A DNA stretch of 64,000 nucleotides, taken from Leptodactylus fallax (lineage: Eukaryota; Chordata; Amphibia; Anura; Leptodactylidae). Within the stretch, counting starts at the first letter, position 1, and each line of letters begins with the position of its first letter. Position numbers and translations under genes: made by a program. The stretch is taken from positions 1,076,501-1,140,500 of the forward strand of contig CAMRHE010000157.1 of the NCBI GenBank assembly GCA_947044405.1. The letters are read 5' to 3'. Below the pieces are notes generated by a model. The model worked only from the letters and a program-made list of their open reading frames with translations, made no database searches and was not told the DNA's origin. Shown piece by piece: positions 1-12,400 of this stretch.

Positions 1-443
1 AAGAACTATTTAGGGAACAAGCAGGCAGCTGGTATTCTATCTGTAATGGAGTGGCCAGTGCAGTCACCAGATGTCAACCCCATTGAGCTGTTGTGGGAGC
101 AGCTTGACCGTATGGTGGGAAAAAGTACCCATCAAGCCAATCCAACTTGTGGGAGGGGCTTCTGGAAGCATGGGGTGAAATTTCTCCAGATTACCTCAGC
201 AAATTAACAGCTAGAATGCCAAAGGTCTGCAATGCTGGAATTGCTGCAAATGGAGCATTCTTTGACGAAAGCAAAGTTTGAAGGAGAAAATTATTATTTC
301 AAATAAAAATCATTATTTCTAACCTTGTCAATGTCTTGACTATATTTTCTATTCATTTTGCAACTCATTTGATAAATAAAAGTGTGAGTTTTCATGGAAA
401 ACACAAACTTGTCTGGGTGACCCCAAACTTTTGAACGGTAGTG
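1..443 (+). mobile_element. Tc1/mariner 3' end, family C (truncated by window edge)
   Basis: The first ~285 bases keep the degenerate C-terminal part of a Tc1 transposase on the plus strand, including WPVQSPDVNPIELLWEQLDR, whose final Glu is the third acidic residue of the DDE triad. The right terminal inverted repeat ends 'ccaaacttttgaacggtagtg' and is followed by TA at 444-445, the expected target. The 5' part is outside the window. Frame breaks show the gene is dead. Confidence 0.85.
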
Positions 444-474
444 TATATCATATGTTTTTGAGGTATTTGTTGTT

Positions 475-928
475 TTTATGAAGGTTCACCTTCCACCAAA
501 ACAAGGACCCCGAGTGCACAGCAAAAACAACACAGGACTGGCTTAAGGACAAACACTGCCCTTGAGTGGCCCAGCTACAACCCTGGCTTGAACCCAATCA
601 AAAAAGGCTGCTCATCAATGGTACCCATCCAACTTGACAGAGAGGCTCTTTAGAGAAGAATGATAGAAAGACCATAAATCCAGCTGTGTAAACCTTGAGG
701 CATACCAAAGTAGAATGGAGGCTGTAATCGCTGCCAAAGTACAGAGTAAAGGTTTGAATATGTGAGTACAATATTTTAGTTTTTCCTTTTCAATAAGTTA
801 AATATTTTAACATTCTGTTTTTACTTTGTAGAGATGATGGGGAAAAATGCGATTTTTTTTATTTTATTTTAGAAGGCCCCAACAAAACAAAAAGAATGAA
901 ATGGTCTGAGGAATTTCCGAATGCATTG
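475..928 (+). mobile_element. Decayed Tc1/mariner 3' fragment, family D
   Basis: Remnants of Tc1 transposase coding sequence are readable: 'accttccaccaaaacaagga' corresponds to the family QD...HTA region, and 'ctacaaccctggcttgaacc' corresponds to the PDLNP region before the third catalytic acid. It ends in the typical terminus 'gaatttccgaatgcattg' followed by TA. Many indels and no open frame. It is a different Tc1 family from the neighbour at 1-443. Confidence 0.7.
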
Positions 929-1174
929 TACACCCATCACAAATCTGTCTTTCCACAAACATAGCTAGGCATTAGGCATTGGAGGAAGCAGCATGAGCCA
1001 ACTAAGACCTCCTAACTACCAACAAGAATTGAAGAGACTACCAAAGCACAATATATGTCATATATACATACCGGGACCTGACTTTTTGAAACTGCTGCTA
1101 TCACAGCCCAATCTCTTACAAGTCCTCAAATCTATCATAAGCTCGTACCCAGAGACAGTTTGTAATGATATTGT

Positions 1175-1865
1175 AACGTCTCTGCCTGTTCGGGTCTCGG
1201 TGCCACCCTCCGCTCGCACGCTGTGGCGAAGGAGGCGTGTTTGTTTTGATTCCTTGTGTAGGTTTCTTGTTGCTCAGTCTGAACATGGTCCTAGTCGATG
1301 TAATGGATTTCCGGCCACACCCGTGTTCTGAGCATTTCTCTCTGGACTGCATAGAGTTAATCTCTTCCTGGCCTGTGTGATTGACATCCTGTCTACCTAT
1401 CAGGTCTGGGGCTGGGCCCAGACTTTCTATATACAGGATGTCACTTTCTCAGCAAGTCGCCAGTTATTGCATTGTCTTTGCCTGCTCTCCTTGTTATATC
1501 CCTTACTACTTTGTTACTTGATTCTCTGACCCTTTGGCTTGCCTTTTGACTATTCTCTTGGATTTTGACTTTGTACTGCATTGCTCGTTTGTTACCGACC
1601 CCTTGGCTTCCTGACCTCTCTTTGGTCGTTTGTTTTGTCTTGTCCTGTTCTGTGTGTCACTTACCCAGTATAGGGCTTGTCTTCTAGTTGTCCTTTTACC
1701 GTTTAGGGTAACTGAGGCAATAGGAAGGGACAGTGGCTGGGGTGAGATTAGGGCTCACTTGTCTCTGTCCTTCCTCCCAGACCGCTGCAGTAGTGTCAGG
1801 GTATTGCTACGTTTGGCAAGATCCTTACAGATATATACTCCTTTAATGGTCATGACACAGTATTA
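1175..1865. repeat. Unclassified dispersed repeat, CT-rich plus strand
   Basis: GC-richer than its surroundings, with recurrent motifs such as 'gaccctttggcttgcc' and 'gaccccttggcttcctgacc', which are internally repeated at about 90-bp spacing. It resembles LTR or SINE-type repeats common in frog introns, but no ends, target duplication or coding domain could be fixed. Assignment as a repeat is inferred. Confidence 0.4.
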
Positions 1866-2013
1866 ACATGTTTACTCAACAGCATTTTCTCCCATGTGCA
1901 AAGAACTACGTTCCTCGTTTACCCTTTCTAGATCTTACCACAAAAATTAAAGTTTGCTGAAAAAATTGATAGTATTTCCTGCAACAAAATTTTAAATATG
2001 AAAAAAAAAGCTT

Positions 2014-2520
2014 AAAAGGAGTATTCCCATAGCTAGGTTGATATGTAAACCTGTAGCTTAAGCTAACTGAAGTGTTTTACCCAATACATTGCTCTACCTA
2101 TCTTGCTACATTAGTCAGATACTGCAGATTATATCTCTTCGGTGTTTACAGACTGTTGCTTGGGTTTTAGAGCACCTCTGCTATCTATTAGCAGTGCTTG
2201 GACTGGTGAAGTCAGTCCCTGTTCCTTGCCACCTCTATTTTCTTCTCTATGATAGACGGCTAATGGAGTCTCCTCTCAGTTCCGCAAAGTCCATTTATAG
2301 TAGCTGCTGATTCCCAGTAAGGACTAGAACAGTGCTTGATCAGTGCCTCAGTTATCTCTGTATATAAGTTCAGAGATAATGTGCAGTTTAGGAGAAAGCT
2401 GCTGGCTTTACATGTCCATCACCCAGGCCAAGTCAGCTCACCAAATTTTTAATGAAACAAGGAAGAGCAGGGAAGAGGAGAGAGGAGAGCAGGTGAAACC
2501 CTTATATAGGATAACCACTT
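2014..2520. repeat. Dispersed miniature repeat, copy 1 (cf. 19740-20095)
   Basis: Shares blocks with 19740-20095: 'gtattcccat', 'cttgtagcttaagct' type, 'ttttacccaatacattgct', 'cagtgtttacag' and 'gttatctctgtatataa' followed by an inverted 'cagagataa'. Non-coding; probably a non-autonomous DNA element. The right border is uncertain. Confidence 0.55.
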
Positions 2521-4995
2521 TAACTGAAACAAAAAAAAAAAAACAACAACAATTTATTGCCTGTCCTTCAAAATGGAATCACTCAGGTAAAACAGGATAC
2601 TCCTTTACCTTTTGTAGTTAGCTATGAGTATCAATGGCACTGAAAACAAATCATGGTGAGTGAATGTACAGGTATGTGAACTCTAATACTGGTTTTAAAG
2701 AGATGCTGTCAGCTCTCCTACTTGTCTGTTTTAGTTGCATTTCCCATAAAATAACTCCATTTTTTTATCACTCGATGTTGTGTTGTTCCGCTGTAATATA
2801 GTCTGGAAATGTATGAATAAATTGCCAACTGAGTGAAGCAGTGCAACATTCATCAAAGGGCTTTGTCTGGTATCGCCCTTCAATATCATCTCAATTGGCT
2901 TCTATATTGCCTTAAATAAAAAAGTCCTTTGCGAGTCTTTCTCCACTTAGCAGAAAGCAAAGATCTGTCAAGACACATGAGTGTGCCTGAAACTGAATTG
3001 CATATTGACTTCAGCATTTTGTTTGGTTACTCTTTAACTATTTGATGTTATGTCACATTTTTATGCACACTTTAGGGTATTATGTTATAATTAGAAATTT
3101 GGAACACCATGCCATACACTCCACCCCAGGTCCAGCCAATAATCGTGGCTGTACCCTGTTCCCCAACTGCTGACCACTCAGTTCCTTGTTCTTTAAACAA
3201 ATGGCCTGCTTATTATCACATCTGAGCTTCCTTTGACATGTAACATGATGAAATGTTATTTGTAGGAGCTTTTATTTCTTAGCTTATCATAGAGTATGCT
3301 TACACTTGCTCTTACATATTTATTTCACATGGAAAGCTTCTCTATCTTAGTCAATTTTCAAGCAGGAGATGCATGTATAATCTTTGCGTCTGAAAACTTC
3401 TCATAAGAAATCAAAATGAATACATATTTCAAGTGCTCACTAGAGGAAACATCAATCTAAAGATGATCAACCAATTATGTTCCTTGCATAGTTATGTCAC
3501 CATTTCCTGTACATTTTGCTTGATACAAGAGATCTTCGTAAATGCACAAAAGAATTAGTTACACAGAAGCTTAAGTCTAAAAAAAAAAAAAAAAAAACTT
3601 GTTGCAAGCTTGTTGAGAGAAAGAACAATGATGTATTGAGCCATCATGGCCTATTATCACACATGGCAATATTTTATGAAGCCAATCCAGGATGGCTGGC
3701 GTACTGAGAACATTTTTGGGTCACCAAGCCCCTTTTTCATAAAGCCCCCTCTTTGTGGCAGAGACACTAAATGTGCTGGTCACACCCCTTTTGTGTGATG
3801 TAGTCAAGTTGTCTAGTATGTCTACTATCTAACGGTAAGTAGTAAAATCTGTGTTGAATCCAACTTGAAAGTTGTGTAACAAACAGGTACCTGCAAACTG
3901 CTATCAAAAATAGCTTCATCATTAGAAATAAGTCCTATACAGTATATAGTAGAGCAATAAACTATATATTGTAGTAAATATAAGTAAAAGAAACAACTGC
4001 ATATCATCAACAAAGCATAATATAAAAAGAAACAAGAAAGAACTGTATTAAATTTAAAAAAAAAAAAAAAAAAACATAACAACAACAAAGACTACTATGT
4101 GAGCAGACTATGCAAGGGTTGTGACAAACAAGTGCACTTTGCTTTGTAATACTGATCAATACTTCATAAAAGAAAACACTTAAAAAGATCGGACTTTGAT
4201 TTAAATCTGTGATACCATCTACAACCTGTGTATTTTCTCCATGTTTTTGTCCATTTTAGTGTGAGGCGCTCATAAACCTTCAAGAAGTAAATCATACTGC
4301 TTAAACTAAAGCCATAGGCCTAGCCTGTGGGCAAGTCTGAGACAAGAAAACAGGAACATAAGGACTTGGAAAAGGACTGATAAATGGCAAAGTGTTATAT
4401 ATTGTGGGAGGAAAAAAAAGCTATAGACTGTGCTACTAACAGAGGAATGTCCCTGCCATTTCCCTGAATGTTGGGCTAGCAACATTCACTGGGCAATGTC
4501 TATTTGATAAGCATTATCAGTGTGATCCATTATCCACTTGTGTTCAATGTCCATGATTTGCAGTAGCCATAATAATGTTGGACAGGACTTGTAAAACATT
4601 TGGAAAGTAACTCTATGGTCACTTATAGGAGGCCACACATGTGCAAAGCGCAGAAAGTATAACCCACAAATACAAGAAATTCTGTTTTGAAGATAATACT
4701 GTTTTTTGTTCATTTTTATCCAATGTGTTGTGTTTCTTTATTATGTTTTAGTAAGAGAAGCTTAGCGTGGTTGTGAGTGCACAACTACATGTGCTACAAA
4801 GTATCTTTAGGGAAGCATAATGTGCCTGGGAGTGGATGGTAAAGCAAATCCACAAAGCAGTTTCTCCAAATATAAATGAAAGTATATTTCCTATCAGTCA
4901 TCCTTTACAATTTCCAGGTGTATGTTATTGCAGTTTGTGTCTACATTCAACATGAGTAATAATAGAGTTCTTAGCCAAAAATATAACTGAAAATG

Positions 4996-5320
4996 TACTT
5001 AAAAGGGATTGTCCAGGATAACCCGGCTTTTTGATAAGAGGACGGACGGGGAAGCTGAAAAAAAAAAAAACACACTCATCCGTTCCAGGTGCTCCAGTGT
5101 CTTGTTTTGGAGGAAGTCTCTGCTGCACGGCCCAAAGTAAAGGAACTGGGATGTCACTCACAAACCTCACCTGTGATGTCCCATGTCCTTCCCTTAGGCC
5201 ACTGAGGGAGCTGACTGGCCTCAGCGGTCACGTGCAGCAGGGACTTCCACCAAAACAAGACACTGGAGCAGCAAGACTGCACTAGGAGACACCGGGGACA
5301 GGGGAGTATGTTTTTTAAGA
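4996..5320. repeat. Inverted-repeat miniature element
   Basis: Begins near 'agggattgtccaggataac', a common miniature-element start in this window (compare 27634). Arms at 5097-5130 and 5230-5263 are reverse complements over about 33 bases with two mismatches ('gtgtcttgttttgga' against 'ccaaaacaagacac'), giving a stem-loop around a 100-bp loop. Non-coding. Confidence 0.55.
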
Positions 5321-6282
5321 AAGACACAGTCTATGTCATAATAAATACAAGGCATGAACAAGCATAAACATTTCCCTGATTTCCCAAAACTCTGCTACAG
5401 CAATTCTGTTAGCCAAGGTACTGCTTGCCACCTTGTTGGATCCACAGAAGATCTGCAGATAGAGGGGCAGTTAAAGGGATTTTCCTGAAACTCATTTTCA
5501 TACCAGCTGCTTTGAAGCAAGTTGAAGTATTTCTAGCATAATATGTTGTTTCATATTTATAGACATTCTCCTTCACCCTCTGGAGGCTGACAATATATTC
5601 TCTCTTATTTCTTCTCCTGTAGAAGGAGTCTTCCCAGCTGTATTGCCATGCCCCTGTAGATGCTGTGGACCTTCTCTAATAAGAAGGCAGAAAGCTATTT
5701 CATACTATTTTATGCTAGTTATATCAGTTGGTGTACCTATCTTGAACCTTATCTATGTATGTAGCATTAATCTACTTACTGAAAAAGAATCAATGTATAG
5801 AAATAAAACCATCAACAGCACTGGCAGCAATGCATAAAGAGAATATATTAACAACAAACCTATATGCTATGTTGCCATATAGTTAGAACAATTACAGATC
5901 TTTAAGGCCAATACCCACATACATACCATATATAGAGTTGCACAGTAATATATAGTATGGGTTCAATCACTGGCACCTACACATGCAAGTGGACCAGACA
6001 CATTAGTTTTTCCAAGAAAAAAAACTAAAATATAGAGCTTTGAAACAAAAACGGAGGTGACTTCTATTGTACAATTGTGTAAGCTTTGAAAAAGGCTGAC
6101 TTTTATCCATATTCAGAACACTTACATCAGCAGTGATATACAATCTACAAGTCATCAGAATTATTACAGGCACTTAATGGTCATTGTGACATACAACATA
6201 CATGCGAGTATTTCCCCCTTTCCAGGGCCAAGGAATTAAATACACAGAGTTGGGATACAGAGTGCATCTGGTTTACACGTAC

Positions 6283-6411
6283 CGTCTTTGTAAGTCAGGC
6301 TGGCAGCGGCGCTGATTTTTTTGCGGTAGCTGCGTGCGTAGTCCTGTAGATTTGGAGCGCTGGAGGAGCCTCCCAGCACTGTGGTGCTGAACAGACCAGT
6401 GCACTGTGATC
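6283..6411 (-). CDS. PPIP5K1: PPIP5K1 window exon 14
   Basis: 129 nt, acceptor CTTTCCAG, donor GTACGT. It encodes [20 protein letters not shown], then [20 protein letters not shown] and KD. This is the conserved [19 protein letters not shown] island in the otherwise divergent tail of both vertebrate PPIP5Ks. It ends in phase 1. The following exon (family motif near VKRFSVSF) was not found between 1 and 6282, so it should lie beyond the window. Confidence 0.95.
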
Positions 6412-9400
6412 CTGGAAAGGTTGGGATTGGGGATTAGTATTCACACAGATCTAGGACATGCCATTAAATATCAATCACCCTTGTTAATGGTTGTCATCAT
6501 CCCATATGTAGTAGATTTGATTTTTATCTGAAAATAATAAAACACTATTGTTACATCATGATTTAGTGCACATTCTTTGGTGAGACACAGCAAATACAAA
6601 TCCCATGATCACACAATACAAGAGAGTGATACATATGGACCAAAATAAAAAAAAAAAGATACAAAACAATTCAATTCTAACATGGCACTACAATAAGAGA
6701 CATGAAGAACAATGTTTCAAAGAAAAAGGGACATTTTGAATAGCAGATACTGTATTTTCCAGAATCTCCTGATTTTCTACATCACAGTATATCATTAATC
6801 CTATCTAAGTCAATTTGCATTATAATATTTAACCACTTCAGGACCAAACACTTTTTTTTCATACATGAGGTTTGAGGGCCAATTTTAAATAATTGAAATA
6901 ATTTTAGTGGGTTTTTTATGCGGTAACACATAAGGTTATAGTTTTATGTTATTTTTATTTTTGCATGTTTTTTTCTTTATTTTAATATCTGAGAAAATGT
7001 AAACAAAAAAGGAGGTGAAATGTGTCTGTTTTTCACATTTTTTTAATAGCACTAAGTGCTACTAAAAATTTTTAGAATAGTTTTCTGTCCCCCTTACGGT
7101 AATTTTTTTATTTTATTTTTTATACACTGTGCCCCTATAAAGCCATAATTGACCTTTGGGGGGCTTTTTAACATCACTTTGTCTTTTTTCTGCTGACTTC
7201 TCCTGCAACTGGGACTGATAAATTATCCCCAGTTACAGGAAGAATGCAGCCTCTTATGCTATACTGAAGAGCTGATCTGGGTCCTCTTGGACCCAGCAGC
7301 TCATACATTCCCCAACCACTGGTGGTCAGGTGAGCCACATCATGGCGGCTCACAAAACTGTGCAAACAGTGGTCATTAGAGTGCTCTGTACGCAGAGAAA
7401 GGTAATGGCGAGGAAATTAATAAGCCATCCCTGCCTTCCCTATGGGAGGTACGGCTGTAGTAAAAGCCAGACCCCTCTGCATGATTTTATGCAGCTTCTT
7501 AAACTTAGCAAAGACGTATATAATCAACGGGTGTAGTCTGAGAGTGGTTAATGTCTATAGGGAATTTCAATTTAGTGGATTCTATTCTAGAAATAATCAA
7601 TTTTAAGTCAATAACCTTTTATTTCCAAAATTTCACATATGTATCAAAGTTATTAGAACACATGCAATTGTTAGTTGCATCAACAGCCATGATCTCCTCC
7701 GCCTCGGTGACATTTGGTACATGACATGCTTACTGAAATGGTCACTAACATTTTAACAAATTTTGCATAAATCAAGCATAGTGTGTATACATGATGAATA
7801 ATGCTATGTCTGACTGATTATATAACTTGTGTTCAACATTTTAGCAGTTTTCCCCTCAGTCTTTAATTTTCAGTTCTCCCTAAACTGGTGGGTGTAGATT
7901 AGTTACAAGGATGTATGCACAAGTAGAAGAGAATCTATTTCCTAATTTTCTCACTCAGAAGCAGCAGCAGGTTCATGAATGAACAGTATTGACCTATTGA
8001 GCTATACTGATGTGAATAAAGCACTTGGGGAAAGGCAGAAAATTCCCAATTAGCTGCGGCAATCTGTGTGTATCTCCTTTCTCACTCTTTTCCCATCTCT
8101 GCTCCATAGACTTCTATGGACACACATAATTTAACTCTATGAGCTGCAATTCATTCTGAGACAGAAAGATAGATTCAAAAGTGAATGTCAGATTAAAGGT
8201 AAAGGGGCGGGAGCCTGATAAGAGGAGAAACAGGCATTGTCTTTGATAAGAAATAATACACCATTTCCAGTGTTTGCAATTAGTGACTTGTGCAAAACTT
8301 GTTATAAATGTGCCAAGTGACCATTTAACTGTGAATTAATAAAAAAAAAAAAGGTTGAGAATTGGAAAAAGGGAGCTACTTGGCTTCCTAGAAACAGTCT
8401 TATGCGTGTTTATAAGCGGTCCATGGTATAGAAGCACATCCCTATTCTAATGAACGTGGCAGAAATGCAAAGCCTATGGACAGACGTGGCACTGTTTATG
8501 GAAGAAAAGCAGACTTTTTTTTTCATTAGAAAAAGCCTGTGTGCGTCATTTGCTGTTTGCACTGATGAGCCTGGGTAACTTTTCCACATCTGCCCCAAAC
8601 ATTTATATGATAACTTAAAATGCTGCTGCATGTGTTTCATAGTTCAGACACTGCAGTACCCGTCTTAATTTTAGGGCCAAGTGTCAGATCACTGGGGGTC
8701 AGACGGCTGGGACCCTCAACAATCAGGAGACCAGGGAACCAAATGCTCCCCTATGTCCACTTGCATGACCAGTGATTCGTTCACTTTTATGGGGAAATCT
8801 CCATCAGCAACACAGAAATAATTGGATCACTGATCATCCAAGAGCACCAGCGCTTCATTCACATGGAATATACATAGGAACATTCGGACACAATCAGAAA
8901 CCCCATTTAATGATTCAGGATTTACTGAAAATCCCTATGACTGCTGGGATCCCTATCAATCCCCTTTACAATGCGCAGTACCACCTTTATCCATGAAGTT
9001 TGTCTGGTATTGCAACTAAGTACTATATAGTTTAACACTTGTATAGTGAACTATCCTTAGGATACATCATTAATATGAGATTGGAAGTGTCCATGACACT
9101 CATGAGCTCTTTGAACTCTTTCTTGTGCTGATGTTCATTTGGCATAGCAGTAGCTCAGTTCCATTAAACAGAGTGGAGCTGAGCTGCAATACTAAGCACA
9201 GCCCCTACAATATGTACAGCATTGTGCATGGTATAAAGTGAAGAGCCCGCAGCGCTCACCTAAATGCTGTGGCTTCTTCAGCCAACTGATCTGTGGGTGG
9301 CACAACTGTTGGACCTCTAATGATATCGCATACTGATGACCAATCCTAAGGATAGATCATGTACTACATATGAAACAACTTGTTAAATTGCAATACCAGA

Positions 9401-12400
9401 CAAAATCAGTTATAAAATAGCAAATCGTTCTTCATGGATGCAGTATTGTCAGTGTTCAATTAGTTCTTGCACTCCCTTTGCAATTCATATAACTAACCTC
9501 ATTAAACAAACATGATAATATGCTGAAACCTTTTAATGTATCAAAATAATAGAAAAAGGTACAAATGCTAGAAATGTGCAATAAAATTCCATACGATCAA
9601 AGTCAATAGACTGAAACACAACTGCAGTCCCATGTGTATGAATGGGCATTGACATGGTGATATCTTAAGGCTCTTCCCCCTTCATCAGTTGTTCACTCAT
9701 CCCCGCGCCGCATCTGCTCATTTGTTTTGGTACATAAAGAAGTTCAAGCATATTATATCATGCTAAAGTCATTTATGTGCAATACCGGATCAAGAACACT
9801 GACAAAAGTCAAGAGTCTGTGAGTCCACAGCTTGTTCTCCTTCATTATGGAGTGTCAGCAGTTGGTTTTGCACAAATTAAGTATTGGTGGCATAGCCTAA
9901 CAATATACCATTAATCATTGTAATAACACTATTAAGAATAGCTGGAGTTCACAAAAAAAACAATAAAAAAACAGGGAAAATGGATACAAAGACCATGAAG
10001 TGAGCCAAAAACCCCCCCAAAAAAAACAACAAAAAAACAAATAAAAATGTCCAACTAAAGTGGAACCCAAGCCAAACACATTGCAGGAGTTAGAACCTAG
10101 TTATGAGCAGCTTTAAACGAAAAAAATCCACAGGAAAAAGTTATCTCTGGTCATTTCAACATAAAATGTGTCAAGAAGAGAAACAAGAGTGTGTGCATAA
10201 GAAACACACTAAACTAAACACATTTCTAAAGTCGGTAATGTAACATTGTGAACACTACAAAGATTTATTACTTGTCCATGATGGCAGACACAGGACATGA
10301 GACTGCCAATACTCTCATTCTAAAAGCACATGCTAAGAAGCCAAATATGAATATTAAATCACATCTACCTATAATTCTATAAAACACATGCCAGCTCCCA
10401 TTCTTGAATAATGCTATACACATATTACAGCCAGGCATCATGAAAAGCCATTAAGCATATTAAAGAAACATGTAAACTAGTAATAATGGAGATATAAAGT
10501 AACAGTACTTATACACTGTCAAACTAAATAGCAAAGCATAAAACAAAAGATTACTAGAATGTGATATACAGATGTAGGAGATTTAATCCAAACTTCTGCA
10601 GTTAGCAACTGCTGCAGGTTGATATCTTATCACAGAAGACAACAAAAAAAACAATGAAAAAGTTTTTCATTGGTTTTTGTTGTCTTCTGTGGTAAGATGA
10701 CACACTGCAAGCACTATAACCAATTGCAGAAGTTCGGGTTAACTCTGCTACATCTGTATAACAGGCAAACCTCAAAATATAATTTATAAATGTTTTTGTT
10801 AGTCCTGCCACAAAAAGCAGCCAACAGGTACGCAGGCTTAGTAGCAGGCATTACTTTCATTCACTTTGACTACTGACAGTTCACTGTGCAATTAATCATA
10901 TTTTGAGGTACTTTATTTAGGCTTTAAATGTAAGGGATTGTCCCAAGATCAACACTTATCACTTGTCCACAGGACAGGTGAACGAGTCTTACCATTCACA
11001 AAGTCTATGAGACTGATAAAGATAGCTGAGCACTGTACTTGGCTACCTCTATGTCTGTGGGATCACCACTCCATTCAAATGGACCTTGTTCTCATAATGG
11101 GCAGGTGTCTCAGCAATGGGACCACCAGCGATCAGACACTGATCACCTCTCCGACGGAGAAGTGGTAATCTTATATTATATAACATCATATATTTTGCTT
11201 TTTCTTGAAGACCTATTCGTTTTATTTTAGGATATTTTTTTATGCCTGCTAACACCAAATATAATGGTGAAATAGACCAGTGTTTCTCAACCCTTTCAAG
11301 TGAAGTACCCGCTATAGTAGCTGCCTCTTATAAATGACCTATAACAGTAATGTTATGGCACCTTCAGTGATCCCACTTGTAGTATAATTGCCCCCATGTG
11401 TAACATAATGGCCCCTACAGTGCCCTATACGTGTAATATAATGACCCCCCACACATGAAACATACTGGCCCACACAGTTCCCCACACATGTAACATAATG
11501 GCCTCCACAGTGCCCCACATGTATAACACAATTGCCCACACAGTGCCCCACTACATGCAGCATGTAATACAGACCAGTGGTTCTTAGCCTCAGCGTGTAC
11601 CCCCAGGGACTGCAGGATTTACCCCCTGGGGTACACGTACCACAGGTTGAGAGCCACTGCTATAGACTATATGTTATTATAATTCGTAATCACAACACAG
11701 AAATAGAAAGCACACCACAATATATGCAAAAATAAACTACAATTTTATTGAGACATACAATCATAAAAGCACATAAATAGAGGACGGGTGCAGGACCACA
11801 CAGATACATACATATCCCACCAGGGTTAGATAAAGGGGGGTTCACATATAATAGCCAGTAGACAAATGAAGGGATCTTCCGTACTATATAACATAATAAG
11901 TATACCCAATGTAGAGATTGCTATAATAGCAAAAAGTCAATGCAAATCCAGCATAGAGGACTATCACATCAAATGCACAGTAAAGACTTATATGGAGCAG
12001 AAATACCCAACGAAGAACCCTGGAGAGGAGAATGACGCACCCCAACACGCGTTTTGCCAACGGCGAAACAACACTATGTACTATTTAACTTATTGGTGGC
12101 CCATTGCTGTAGTTTGATATTACAATTTGATAACATCTGCATTCATTGTTCATAAATCTGTTTAGAGTGGTAGCAGAAGTTGAGATGAAAATTTTTTAAT
12201 AAACAGATTTTTAAAATCAAGTCATATTAACAGAGTAAAAACATGTATTTAACCCAATAAGTATCTCAAGAGTGAACCACGCTCTACTGCCCGATTTTAA
12301 AAAACCTTTTCATGAACATATATTACTCATCTTTAGAAAATACCATAGAATAAACACATATGCAACACTAAAAATAAATTTCTGTAAAAAAAATATATAT

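Larger units (their letters stand above)
1..6282 (-). other. PPIP5K1 intron downstream of window exon 14 (6.3 kb visible)
   Basis: Contains two Tc1 3' ends (1-443 and about 475-928), an unclassified repeat (about 1175-1865), a miniature repeat (about 2014-2520) and an inverted-repeat element (about 4996-5320). The stretches 2650-4980 and 5330-6280 show no recognisable feature beyond A-runs. Confidence 0.65.

Noticed and set aside
1..6282. Next downstream PPIP5K1 exon (family motif near VKRFSVSF and MVPTIYPLETLHNALSL)
   Set aside because: Searched by eye on the minus strand and not found; presumably beyond the window.
11338..11560. Direct repeats resembling a CRISPR array
   Set aside because: Units are contiguous and imperfect without unique spacers, in a vertebrate intron.
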